Source of the DNA: an uncultured Muribaculaceae bacterium
GTDB taxonomy: Bacteria > Bacteroidota > Bacteroidia > Bacteroidales > Muribaculaceae
Direction: 5' to 3'
DNA length: 64,000 nucleotides
NCBI GenBank assembly: GCA_944320595.1
Contig: CALUIB010000009.1
Coordinates: 49,730-113,729, forward strand
Positions 8,916 to 17,900 of the stretch are shown here, piece by piece (position 1 is the stretch's first letter; each line of letters opens with the position of its first letter). A model generated the notes under the pieces. That model was not told the origin of the DNA. It ran no database searches and worked only from the letters and a program-made list of their open reading frames with translations. Position numbers and translations under genes: made by a program.

Positions 8916-9590
8916 ATGAGATTTTTCAAGATATTTTTCGTGGCATTGGTTGCCGCGGTGGCGATGACGGGTTGTGACAGCCCCGAGTATCCCGACCCCG
9001 CAGGGGAGCGTGGCACATTGTCGTTCGACGGGTTTGTGCTGACTGCCGTTGACAAGACGCTGGCATCTCCAGTCGAGATAGAGGTAGCCGATTTCGTGGT
9101 GAATGTGCGCAACAGCAGCACTGGCGACGTGGTAGCCTCGTGGACTTACGGCGAAATTCCTGCCAGTGTAGAATTGCTCGATGGCTCATACGTGGTGGAG
9201 GCGTACAATGCCGAGTTGCAGCCCGCCGCGTGGGATGCACCTTATTATTATGCAAGCGCACAGGTGCGCGTGTATGGCAAGGAGGAAACCTCGATGTCGG
9301 CAATGCAGTGTACCCTGGCCAACGTGGCTGTGAGCGTGGAGTATTCCGATGCTTTCAGTGCGGTGATGGGCAGCGACGTGGCCGTGCGCGTGGAGATGGC
9401 GCAAGGCTCGGCCATGGACTTTACTCCCGGTGAGACGCGCCGCGCATATTTCTCGCCTGGTGCCACTACGCTCGTGGCAGTGCTTACCGGCACGGTAGGC
9501 GGCATGGATACTATGATGCAGCAAGTGATAACGGGCATAGAGCCCGGGCAGCATTACCAAGTGACATTCTCGCTCGACGACGAGCAGTAA
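8916..9590 (+). CDS. DUF4493-type lipoprotein
   Basis: 224 residues from the ATG at 8916. This start gives a normal lipoprotein signal peptide (MRFFKIFFVALVAAVAMTGC), so I prefer it to the in-frame ATG at 8892, which adds eight non-hydrophobic residues. The mature part starts DSPEYPDPAGERGTLSFDGF and contains an Ig-like beta-sandwich of the DUF4493 kind (VVASWTYGEIPASVELLDGS; YYYASAQVRVYGKEETSM). DUF4493 proteins are surface or periplasmic lipoproteins of Bacteroidales, often found with PCMD proteins as here; function is unknown. It starts a four-gene run (8916-12926) with gaps of 37, -4 and 18 bases. Confidence 0.8.
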   Translation: MRFFKIFFVALVAAVAMTGCDSPEYPDPAGERGTLSFDGFVLTAVDKTLASPVEIEVADFVVNVRNSSTGDVVASWTYGEIPASVELLDGSYVVEAYNAELQPAAWDAPYYYASAQVRVYGKEETSMSAMQCTLANVAVSVEYSDAFSAVMGSDVAVRVEMAQGSAMDFTPGETRRAYFSPGATTLVAVLTGTVGGMDTMMQQVITGIEPGQHYQVTFSLDDEQ

Positions 9591-9627
9591 CCTAATAAGA
9601 AACAAAAAACAACAAACCAACAGACAA

Positions 9628-10362
9628 ATGGCTAAAAGATACATTCTGGCGATGCTGCTTGTGCTGTGCGCCGTGACGGGCGCGATGGCGCAAGAGCGGT
9701 TCAGCCGCCATATCGACAGCCACACGTTCGTGCCTAAGGGGCAGTGGGTCACCGGCGTGAGCGTGAGCTATTCACAGTCGAGCAACGACAATTACCAGTT
9801 TTTCATCGTCGAGGGTATCGATGGCGACACTTACTCGTTTAGCGTGACACCGATGGTGTGCTATATGTTCAAAGACGACCTCGGTGCGGGTGGCCGCCTC
9901 GGCTATGAGCGCAGCCGCATAAAACTCGACGATGCCAACTTGATTATCGACTCCGATACAAACTACCAGAATGAGAACCTGTATTGCATCAGCCAAAAGT
10001 ATTCGGCCATGGGCGTGTTCCGCAATTATTTTAGCATAGGAGATTCCAAGCGGTTCGGTCTGTTCAACGAGGTGCGTTTGGAGTTCGGGGTGGGGGAGTC
10101 GAAACTCACCAACGGAACGGGCAATGACTTTACCGGCACATTCGAGCGTACTTACGACGTGGGTGTGGGTGTGATGCCCGGTCTTGTGATGTTCCTCACC
10201 AATTATTCGGCAATAGAGCTTAGCGTGGGTGTGCTGGGGTTCAATTATTCTCACACCAAGCAGACCAACGACCAGATACACATAGCCCACCGCGACAGCA
10301 AGAGTGCCAATTTCAGGATTAACTTGTTCTCCATTTCATTTGGAGTGGCGTTTTATTTATGA
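9628..10362 (+). CDS. Outer-membrane beta-barrel protein, first of a related pair
   Basis: 244 residues with a cleavable signal peptide ending at about AMA-Q22. The mature protein alternates hydrophobic and polar residues with aromatic girdles and ends in Phe/Tyr-rich strands (INLFSISFGVAFYL), as expected for a small beta-barrel. The segment FVPKGQWVTGVSVSYSQ recurs in the next protein as FIPKGQWSFGLDVSYGE, and both have a RLGY strand and a YSASVFYRHY / YSAMGVFRNY strand, so the two are paralogues. I see no named family. Its stop overlaps the start of the next gene by four bases (ATGA), showing translational coupling. Confidence 0.82.
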   Translation: MAKRYILAMLLVLCAVTGAMAQERFSRHIDSHTFVPKGQWVTGVSVSYSQSSNDNYQFFIVEGIDGDTYSFSVTPMVCYMFKDDLGAGGRLGYERSRIKLDDANLIIDSDTNYQNENLYCISQKYSAMGVFRNYFSIGDSKRFGLFNEVRLEFGVGESKLTNGTGNDFTGTFERTYDVGVGVMPGLVMFLTNYSAIELSVGVLGFNYSHTKQTNDQIHIAHRDSKSANFRINLFSISFGVAFYL

Positions 10363-11309
10363 TGACTATGAAGAATATTTGGAGAAAACATATAGCTTTA
10401 TTGGCGGCTGTGGCATTTATGGCAGCCGCGCCGTCGGCCTCCTTGGCGGCAGTCCAGCCCGATGAGACTGTGGGCGACAAAGTGACCAATGTGGTTGTGC
10501 GTAATCGCGTTGAGGCACTGGGTACCGACAGCATCGATGACAAGATTTTGACGCAGCTGGTTCCGAATGTAGATGTGAGCGGAGAAAAGGTGGTTGTGGG
10601 CAAAGACACGGTTGACATTATCATTCCGCAGCGCAACTTTGGCCGTTTCGACCGTGGCCTGTTCAATTACTTGTTCATTCCCAAGGGGCAGTGGTCGTTT
10701 GGCCTCGATGTGTCGTATGGAGAGTTCAATAGCGACGACATAGAGCTGCTTTCGTTTATCGGCGATTTCGACTTCGGTGGCAGTGTGTTCTCCATCGACC
10801 CGTACATCAGCTATTTCTTTGCGCATAACCAGTCGATAGGTATGCGCCTTGGCTATACGCGCAACAAGGCCGACTTGGGGAACCTGACGGTTGACATCGA
10901 AGACCTCGACTTGTCGTTGCAGAATATCGACTACCACACCGAGGAGTATTCGGCTTCGGTGTTTTATCGCCATTACATAGGGCTCGACCACTCACGCCGC
11001 TGGGCGATATTCAATGAGACTGCGCTTGAGTTTTCGAGCGGCAACGGCTACTTCGAGCGTCCTTACGAAGGTGTGCCGCGCATCACCGAGACTGTGACCA
11101 CCGAGGTGCGAATGGATTTCTCGCCCGGTATATGCTATTTTGTGCACGATTATGTGAGTTTCAACCTCTCGTTCGGGGTGTTTGGCTTGCACTGGAAACG
11201 CTGGCAGCAGACTACCGACCATGTGGAGGAGGGTTCGCGCACGTCGAGCGGTGCCGACTTCAAGTTCAATTTGTTTAACCTGCGCATGGGTATTGCCGTG
11301 CATATATAA
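10359..11309 (+). CDS. Outer-membrane beta-barrel protein, second of a related pair
   Basis: 316 residues from 10359; the ATG at 10368 is an equally good start and the overlap ATGA couples it to the previous gene. The signal peptide ends near SLA-A. Residues about 30-85 form an extra N-terminal periplasmic segment (DKVTNVVVRNRVEALGTDSI) absent from the first paralogue. The barrel follows, from FIPKGQWSFGLDVSYGEF to the terminal strand FNLFNLRMGIAVHI. Such paired barrels beside DUF4493 and PCMD lipoproteins suggest a surface complex, but no function is established. Confidence 0.82.
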   Translation: MMTMKNIWRKHIALLAAVAFMAAAPSASLAAVQPDETVGDKVTNVVVRNRVEALGTDSIDDKILTQLVPNVDVSGEKVVVGKDTVDIIIPQRNFGRFDRGLFNYLFIPKGQWSFGLDVSYGEFNSDDIELLSFIGDFDFGGSVFSIDPYISYFFAHNQSIGMRLGYTRNKADLGNLTVDIEDLDLSLQNIDYHTEEYSASVFYRHYIGLDHSRRWAIFNETALEFSSGNGYFERPYEGVPRITETVTTEVRMDFSPGICYFVHDYVSFNLSFGVFGLHWKRWQQTTDHVEEGSRTSSGADFKFNLFNLRMGIAVHI

Positions 11310-11327
11310 TCAACCTTTTGTGCAACA

Positions 11328-12926
11328 ATGATTAACGCAAAGCCTTACAATAGCATGATGGTCGTTGCTGTTGCCGCCGCCATGGGCGTGGCAATGGTTT
11401 CGTGCCTTGAAAACGATATTCCATACGAGCGTGTGCCTGCCGGGTTCACGGCAATGACTGCCGAGGGAGAAACCGCTGCGGCAACCATCGACAACAACAA
11501 TCGCACGGTGACGCTCACCATGGGGGAGGCCGCCGACCTGGCGCAGGTGAACATTATCGATTACACCCTCACCGAGGGAGCCGAGCTTTCGACCGACATA
11601 ACTGGCGGCATCGACCTGACGGGGAATTACAAGGTGACTGTGTCGCTATATCAAGATTACGAATGGGTGTTACGTGCCACGCAGCAGGTGGAGCGTTATT
11701 TCAATGTGGTCGGGCAAGTGGGTAGCTCGGTTATCGACCCTGAGGGGCGGCGTGTGGTGGTGACCATGCCTGCCTCGGTTGACTTGTCGGCTGCCGAAGT
11801 CACTGATGTAAAACTGGGGCCTATTGGAATTTCAACCATGACACCCGACTTGAGCAATACGACCGTCGATTTGTCGCAACCTGTGGAAATTACCGTGTCA
11901 TACCGCGATGTCACCGAGGCGTGGACAGTGTATGCGCTTGGCGGTGCGGCTGTGTCGCTCGACCGTGTGGATGTCTGGACGGGCGTGATATGGGCCTACG
12001 GTTCGGGCTTGGAGGATACCGACTGTGGGTTTGAATATCGGTTGGCTGGCAGCGGCGATGAGTGGACACGCATCGAAGGTGCAGACGTGACACACTCGGG
12101 TGGGGAGTTCTCGGCCTGTATTTCGCCTGTGTCGCCCGTAACGGCATACGAGTTGAGGGCTTTCAGCGGCGATGCTGTCACCGAGCCAATGACTGTAACC
12201 ACCGGGGTTGAGCTGAGCTTGCCCAACATGGGATTTGACGAATGGTGGATGGAAGACGACAAATTGTGGCAGCCGTGGGCCGAGGGCGGAACATCGTTTT
12301 GGGATACGGGTAACGACGGCGCGGCAACGTTTGCCTCATTTGGCATAGGTGGCAATGTCACCAGTCCCGACACCGACACATGGGATGGCTTGGCTGGCTA
12401 TTCGGCAAAGCTTGAAACCGATTACATAGTGGTGAAACTTGCCGGCGGCAACATTTTTGCCGGAGAATATGTCCGCACCGACGGTACCAACGGGGTGCTG
12501 AACTTCGGTCGCCCGTTTACAGGCCGCCCCACGCGGCTGCTGGGTCACTGGAAATATAATTGCACCGAGATTTCCCATTCGTCGGAAGATGCGTTACGCC
12601 ATTTGATCGGACAACCCGACACGGCAATCGTGTATGCCGCACTTATCAACAAACCCGAACCTGTGGAGATACGTACCAATCCGGCCAATCGCCAGCTTTT
12701 CGACCGCAATGCCGACTATGTGATAGCCTACGGCGAGGTGCAGACTGGCGAGACTATCCCGAGCTGGACCGACTTTGTGCTGACGTTTGACTACCGCCGC
12801 ACCGACATAGTGCCCACGCACTTGGTGATAGTGGCCACCGCCAGCAAGTATGCCGACTACTTCACCGGCGGCGACGGCAGCACTCTGTGGTTAGACGATT
12901 TCACCCTCGACTGGGATTACGAATAA
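11328..12926 (+). CDS. PCMD domain lipoprotein
   Basis: 532 residues. The signal peptide ends in a lipobox (VAMVSC, Cys at about 27). Residues about 30-200 look like two Ig-like beta domains (TIDNNNRTVTLTMGEAADLA; VIDPEGRRVVVTMPASVDL). The C-terminal 240 residues form the PCMD (putative carbohydrate metabolism) domain: LPNMGFDEWW, then FWDTGNDGAATFASFG, a jelly-roll stretch, and a final DGSTLWLDDFTLDWDYE that is typical of the family's last strand. The family is Bacteroidota-specific and surface-linked; binding of glycan or another ligand is only proposed. It is the last gene of the cluster, followed by a very strong terminator. Confidence 0.87.
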   Translation: MINAKPYNSMMVVAVAAAMGVAMVSCLENDIPYERVPAGFTAMTAEGETAAATIDNNNRTVTLTMGEAADLAQVNIIDYTLTEGAELSTDITGGIDLTGNYKVTVSLYQDYEWVLRATQQVERYFNVVGQVGSSVIDPEGRRVVVTMPASVDLSAAEVTDVKLGPIGISTMTPDLSNTTVDLSQPVEITVSYRDVTEAWTVYALGGAAVSLDRVDVWTGVIWAYGSGLEDTDCGFEYRLAGSGDEWTRIEGADVTHSGGEFSACISPVSPVTAYELRAFSGDAVTEPMTVTTGVELSLPNMGFDEWWMEDDKLWQPWAEGGTSFWDTGNDGAATFASFGIGGNVTSPDTDTWDGLAGYSAKLETDYIVVKLAGGNIFAGEYVRTDGTNGVLNFGRPFTGRPTRLLGHWKYNCTEISHSSEDALRHLIGQPDTAIVYAALINKPEPVEIRTNPANRQLFDRNADYVIAYGEVQTGETIPSWTDFVLTFDYRRTDIVPTHLVIVATASKYADYFTGGDGSTLWLDDFTLDWDYE

Positions 12927-12964
12927 GCCTGTTGCCGTTACACATACAGTGTGCGGTTTCAAGA

Positions 12965-13005
12965 AAACGTAGGGGGGCGCACGAACTGTGCGCCCCCCTA
13001 CGTTT
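12965..13005 (+). terminator. Strong intrinsic terminator, 18-bp perfect stem
   Basis: Arms 12965-12982 and 12988-13005 are perfectly complementary over 18 bases (core GTAGGGGGGCGCAC) with loop GAACT, followed by two further T residues after the T-rich right arm. It lies 38 bases after the PCMD gene stop and ends the envelope cluster. Confidence 0.9.
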
Positions 13006-13021
13006 TTCGCATATTACCCCT

Positions 13022-13047
13022 TAGAGACGCGATTAATCGCGTCTCTA
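13022..13047. repeat. Dispersed palindrome, copy 1 (26-bp perfect)
   Basis: TAGAGACGCGATT followed by its exact reverse complement. The same element recurs at 14817-14844 and 40972-41000, always between genes. It is not followed by a T-run and so is more like a REP-type or small non-autonomous element than a terminator. Confidence 0.8.
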
Positions 13048-13166
13048 CAATAGCAATGTACAACCTTCACGGCTGACGGTTAACTGCCAAGCGATGGCAA
13101 TACCGTCCGCCTTCGCACGCGCACAGGTCAGTGTACATCCCTGCATATCATTGCGGATTATGGCTA

Positions 13167-13211
13167 CGATAAAGGGCGGTTCTCCACAGCAGGAGGAGCC
13201 GCCCTTTATCG
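13167..13211 (-). terminator. Hairpin terminator downstream of the secreted protein gene
   Basis: CGATAAAGGGCGG (13167-13179) pairs with CCGCCCTTTATCG (13199-13211), and the inner bases TTCTCC/GGAGGA can extend the stem. It lies 24 bases beyond the stop of the minus-strand gene at 13236. The remaining stretch 13048-13166 holds no gene I can recognise. Confidence 0.65.
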
Positions 13212-13235
13212 TGCGCTATGTGGTCAAAAAATCTG

Positions 13236-14507
13236 TTATTTGCCTGTTGTCAATTGCTTGGTTGACTGGGTGGTGCCGTCGGTGTAGGTGGTCTTCTTTA
13301 TCACTATGCCGGCTGCTACTGGAGTGGTTATGCGGCGGCCTTGCAGGTCGAAGTATTCTTCACTGGCCACTGTGCGATTTTCCATGCCGTCGGTAGTGAC
13401 TTCGTCGATGGCCGAAGTCGCGTCTCCGTTGGGAGTGAATGTGATTTCCAGCTTTTCGAGCATTTCAAACACTGCGTTGCCATCCACTTGTAGCTGCCCA
13501 GTAGTTTCGTCGTAGGCTGCCGCGAATATGGCCGACGTGGGCATCGACACGTGCATTGTGCCGTCACTGTTCGGGGTGGCGTATGTGGCAAGGTGCCAGT
13601 CCTGCGTGTCGTCCGACAGCATAGGGTAGTGAGTGTCTGGGTCGAGCGTAGCGGCTGCCAGCACACGGTAGTCATAGTCAAGCCCCGATGTGACGGCACC
13701 TATGGCCTGTGCCGGGATTATGAAGATGTTGTCATCGGCCACGAATTGCGCCATTGCTCCATGCCCGTACATATCGTTCTTTAGCAAGTTGAGTATGGTG
13801 CCGGTGGCATAGTCCACGTAGCACGGGCGGCTCTCTTCACCGTAGTCTATAAGATTGTAAGAGATAATTTCTCCCGTTTCCTCGTCGGTCTTGGCTGCCT
13901 CGAAACCATAGCTGTGGTTCGCCACGGTGCCGTTGGCAGGCAGCAGGGTGGTGTTATATACTGGGTTTTCAGGGATGATCTCTTCCATTTCACCCGTTTG
14001 TTCATTTGGCCATTGGGTGGTTATCGCTGTGTATCCGCTGTGGACAAAGCAGTCGCGGTCATCGTCATAAATGAACATTATGTCGCGCTGCGACAGCCCC
14101 CAGTTGCCTGTTGTGGGGTCTTGCTCGTAGTTGTACAGTTTTATTTCGCTCTGCACGGGTGTGCCGCCGCCAGGATACACGTTGTCAATCCACAACACCG
14201 AGCCAGCCGGGATGCTGATGCGGCCTAAGGTGGCGTTGTAGGTGGCCTCGAATGTATGGCGCACGCCGTTGCGCGACCGCCAGTAGCCCGAGATTGCTAT
14301 TTTGTTGTCCGAGCCTTCCACGCGTTCTATGGTAAAGTCGTTGCACTGGTTCCATTGCACCTGTTGTGCGCCCGTTTCCGAGTCGGTGTATATGGTCGAG
14401 TCGCTTTGGATGTAGCTGCCCGTTATCTCATCGATGGTTGGGATGGCCGCCGATGCACTTGCGCAGGCTGCGGCGATACAGATTACAGATAAAATTCGTT
14501 TCGTCAT
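13236..14507 (-). CDS. Secreted protein with C-terminal sorting-like domain
   Basis: 423 residues. A signal peptide (MTKRILSVICIAAACASASA-A) is followed by repeated beta-rich sections: GSYIQSDSTIYTDSETG, ISGYWRSRNGVRHTFEATYN, and a middle section with acidic runs (DDDRDCFVH). The C-terminus EEYFDLQGRRITTPVAAGI plus a Lys/Thr-rich tail is the short YFDLQGRR-type terminal domain common on secreted proteins of Prevotella-like Bacteroidales and resembles T9SS cargo signals. I do not recognise a catalytic family. It is monocistronic on the minus strand, flanked by a terminator and by a divergent promoter region shared with the giant protein gene. Confidence 0.8.
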   Translation of the reverse strand: MTKRILSVICIAAACASASAAIPTIDEITGSYIQSDSTIYTDSETGAQQVQWNQCNDFTIERVEGSDNKIAISGYWRSRNGVRHTFEATYNATLGRISIPAGSVLWIDNVYPGGGTPVQSEIKLYNYEQDPTTGNWGLSQRDIMFIYDDDRDCFVHSGYTAITTQWPNEQTGEMEEIIPENPVYNTTLLPANGTVANHSYGFEAAKTDEETGEIISYNLIDYGEESRPCYVDYATGTILNLLKNDMYGHGAMAQFVADDNIFIIPAQAIGAVTSGLDYDYRVLAAATLDPDTHYPMLSDDTQDWHLATYATPNSDGTMHVSMPTSAIFAAAYDETTGQLQVDGNAVFEMLEKLEITFTPNGDATSAIDEVTTDGMENRTVASEEYFDLQGRRITTPVAAGIVIKKTTYTDGTTQSTKQLTTGK

Positions 14508-14900
14508 TTGGTAATGTTGTCGTTTAATATAATTAATTAATGTGTATCGTTGTTTGTGGCATTTATGCCGCTGTCGCTTGCTTTAAGCAAAAAGTGTTGC
14601 AAAAATAGTATTTTGTCAGAGATGTTAGAAATAATTCCGCAAAAATCTAAAAAAATACACCAAATCAAAGAAAAATTAATATCTTTGCAAGGAATAGTCA
14701 TGCAGCTTGGCATGGCATTCAAGCAAGCTTGATGTTCTGCACTCGATTTGCGCTATATATTACCGTAATTAGGCGCATTTCATGCCGTGATGGTTAATGC
14801 AAAATGTGTCGTTTCCGTAGATACGCGATTAATCGCATATCTACAACAATATGCAGGGTGACAATTATTTAATCTATATTTATAACAAAAAAAAGTTTTT
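14508..14900. promoter_or_regulatory. Divergent promoter region between two secreted-protein genes
   Basis: 393 bases without a convincing gene. A minus-strand -7 box TATTTTTG (14600-14607) serves the 13236-14507 gene, and a plus-strand box TATCTTTG (14680-14687) could serve the 2020-residue protein with a leader of about 200 bases. That leader includes copy 2 of the dispersed palindrome (14817-14844). The small frame 14550-14732 has no family likeness and I do not call it. Confidence 0.5.
14817..14844. repeat. Dispersed palindrome, copy 2 (28 bp, one mismatch pair)
   Basis: GTAGATACGCGATT then AATCGCATATCTAC: the arms pair with a single G-T type mismatch. It differs from copies 1 and 3 by GAGAC to GATAC, with a matching change of the other arm (GTCTC to ATATC), so base pairing is mostly conserved. 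It lies in the presumed leader of the giant protein gene. Confidence 0.75.
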
Positions 14901-17900
14901 ATGAAAAAAAGGTTTTACTCATTGTTATGTTGCGCGGCATTGGCTGTCGCGGCGGTGAATGCTGCCGAGTCGGTGCCGTATGACATCACATTCGGGTCGT
15001 TCTCGTTTACCCAGGGTGGATGGAGCCAACAGGACAAAAATGGCTATCCTTATTGGAGCATGAACGGACAAGGAGGAAGTATATACACTTCCGATGGCAC
15101 GGCCAATGATGATTACCTTGTATCTCCATCAATTACATTGGTTGGAGGAAAAACATACGAGGTGTCAGTCACTTGGCATTACACTAATAGTTACAATATA
15201 GGAGAAAGAACAGTTGAAATTGTGTACGGTCAAGGCGAAGATGCCGCACAATTTACAAGTGCTGGTCCGATAGAAGTTGGGGCAGAAACAACCACATCGG
15301 TGCAGTTCGCTGTTGATGCCGATGGTGATTATCAAATTGCCCTGCACGATATTTCGTCTGGTTCTTCCTTAGATGCAACATCGGTTACAGCATTTGCCAT
15401 TGCCGAAGTTGAAGGCACTGGCGGCGGCGACGAGCCGGCTGCCGAATTGCCATATTCAGTGAACTGGGTCGATGGCTCTGTTTCTGACTTGGCAGGCTGG
15501 AGCGCATATAGCGTGGCAGGCGACTCCGAATTTGAGTATAATGCCATGCCGGAATATGAAGTGTGGTTTGGCGCTGTTTGCGGCGGCTCGTCGGAGATCG
15601 ATGATTACCTTATTTCTCCAATGCTCCCATTCGAGGCCGGCAAGAACTACAAGGTAACTGTGACATTGAATTACAACCTGTGTCAAGACATCGATGTGAT
15701 GACAGGCACGAGCCTCGATGACACCGGGTGGACTTCGATTGGCAAGCTGGAAGATTGCAGCCAAGAGGCTGTCAACGAACTCGTATTCACGGCAACCGGC
15801 GAGCAGCGGATAGCGTTGCACGCAGTGAGCGCGGCAGGCGTGGGCGATTGCCAGATAGCGGCAGTGAGCATAGCCGAGACCGATGAGCAGCCCGGCGGCG
15901 GCGACGAGCCTGTTGAGGCTCTTGCAGTGCCGCAAGACTGGAGCTTTGCAGGCAGTGCCGAGGCTGGTTGGACGGTCGTCAATGGGTCGGAATATGCACA
16001 ATCTTATTGGTATCCAAGCGACGAAGGCATGATGATCCAAGCTCAAGTGATGAGTAGCGTTGATTCTTACCTCGTATCTCCATATTTGGCACTTGAGGCC
16101 GGGCAAAGTTATGAGGTTACGGTGGACTGGCATGAAAACTCCACCGGAACTCACACCATAAACTTGCTTTATGGCACAGGCGACGAGCTTGCCGATTTCG
16201 CCGACGCAGGCAGCGTGGATATGGTGGCCGGAGGTTCCGACAAAGTGACATTCACTGCAACCGAGGCCGGGAATTACAGGATTACATTGCACAGCAGCAC
16301 ATACACGCAATTTGACGGTGCCGGCCAGGCTTGGGTTTCGGCAATCCACATTGCCACAGCCCAAGGTGGTGGCGAACCCACTACAGGCTTGCCTATTCCG
16401 CAGGAATGGTCTTTCAGCAACACTCTTGCCGACTGGACGGTTGAGAATCTGGATGATAGCGGTTCTACTGGAGAATGGTCGGCAGGAGCAAACGGTGTGA
16501 TGTGCAGCCAATATGATCACGGTACATATTTCACCTCGCCATACGTGGCACTTGAAGCTGGCAAGACTTATGAAGTGACGGCTGTTTGGCACAGTAATAC
16601 TTATACTTATGAAGATACTCCACACGTGATAAACGCAGTGTATGGCTCGGGGACTGACTTTACCGCATACACGGAAGCCGGCAACATAGGCGTGGCAAAT
16701 GGCGGTGGAGAATATTCTGTGAAAATCACCGTGAATGCTACTGGTGATTATAGGATTGCTTTGCATAATGAGTCGGTTGGCTATTATGGAACAGCTTATC
16801 TCCAGTCGATTTCGATAGCCGAGGAAGGTGATGGTGGAGGCGACGAACCGGGCGGAGCGACCGAAGGCTTGCCTTATACCAAGAACTTCAAGGCCGACAA
16901 CAACATGGACGGCTGGACTACTGTGGACGTAAATGGTGGTGGCACATGGACAGTTTACACAGATATGGGCGTTACTGCATACTATTGGAGCGGCCCCTAC
17001 GACGACTGGCTTTTGTCGCCCGACTTGGAATTCAAGTCACCAGGTGATTACCAAATTACTGTTGGCGTAGATGGTATGTCTATGGGTATGGGCCCCGATG
17101 TTATTGATGTCTATACTGGTAGCGGTAGTGACGTTTCCACTTATACCATGCAGGGAACTTTGACTTTGGAAACTGGAGCACAGACCGTGATAAAATTCAG
17201 CATCGCTGAAGCTGGTACTTACAAGGTGGCATTGCATGACCATTCAGCTGCGATGGCAACGTGGTATGTAACCAGTGTCACCGTTGACAGTTATACCGGC
17301 GGCGGTGATGAGCCGGAGCCTGGGGCTGCGTTGCTTGACAAGGATTTTGTGGAGGACGACGACATTAGTGACTGGACTGTAATCAACACCAATGGCGGCA
17401 GCGAATGGAGTACCGGTGTTGCCGATGGTGTCGCTTTAACAATGTCGATGAACGGCGCACAAGACGACTGGCTTATTTCTCCTGCCATGACGCTTGAAGA
17501 GGGCAAGAGCTATGTGGTGTCGTATGCCATAAGCTCTACCGGCAGTATGGCTCCTGAGACCATGGTGACTGCATTCGGCACTGCCGCCACAGCCGAGGGA
17601 ATGACCGAGATTGTGGGTGAAGAAAGTTTCATGGGTGACGAGGTGACTAAGTATTACCGCTTCACTCCGGCAGCTACGGGAACTTATTACTTCGGATTCC
17701 ATGCTACCTCGGAGTCGTTTGGCGGCACTATCATTATCAGCCGTGTCAAGGTGGCCGAAAGCACTGGCATCACACCTGTTGCACCAACCGGGCTTGTGGT
17801 TTCGCCGAATATCCAAGCCGGCACGGTGGCATTGAACTGGGTGAACCCGACAATCGACACCGAGAATATCGCTCTCGCAGGGAACATGACGTTGCGCATC

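Noticed and set aside
14550..14732. 60-codon plus-strand frame
   Set aside because: It contains the promoter boxes of the flanking genes, has no start context or family likeness.
15456..16766. 436-codon minus-strand open frame
   Set aside because: Antisense to the giant modular protein; arises from repeated codon patterns of the modules.
15421..17320. Regularly spaced GGGDEP-coding repeats, considered as a CRISPR-like or minisatellite array
   Set aside because: Spacing is about 460-480 bases, in frame, and the repeats code for protein linkers.
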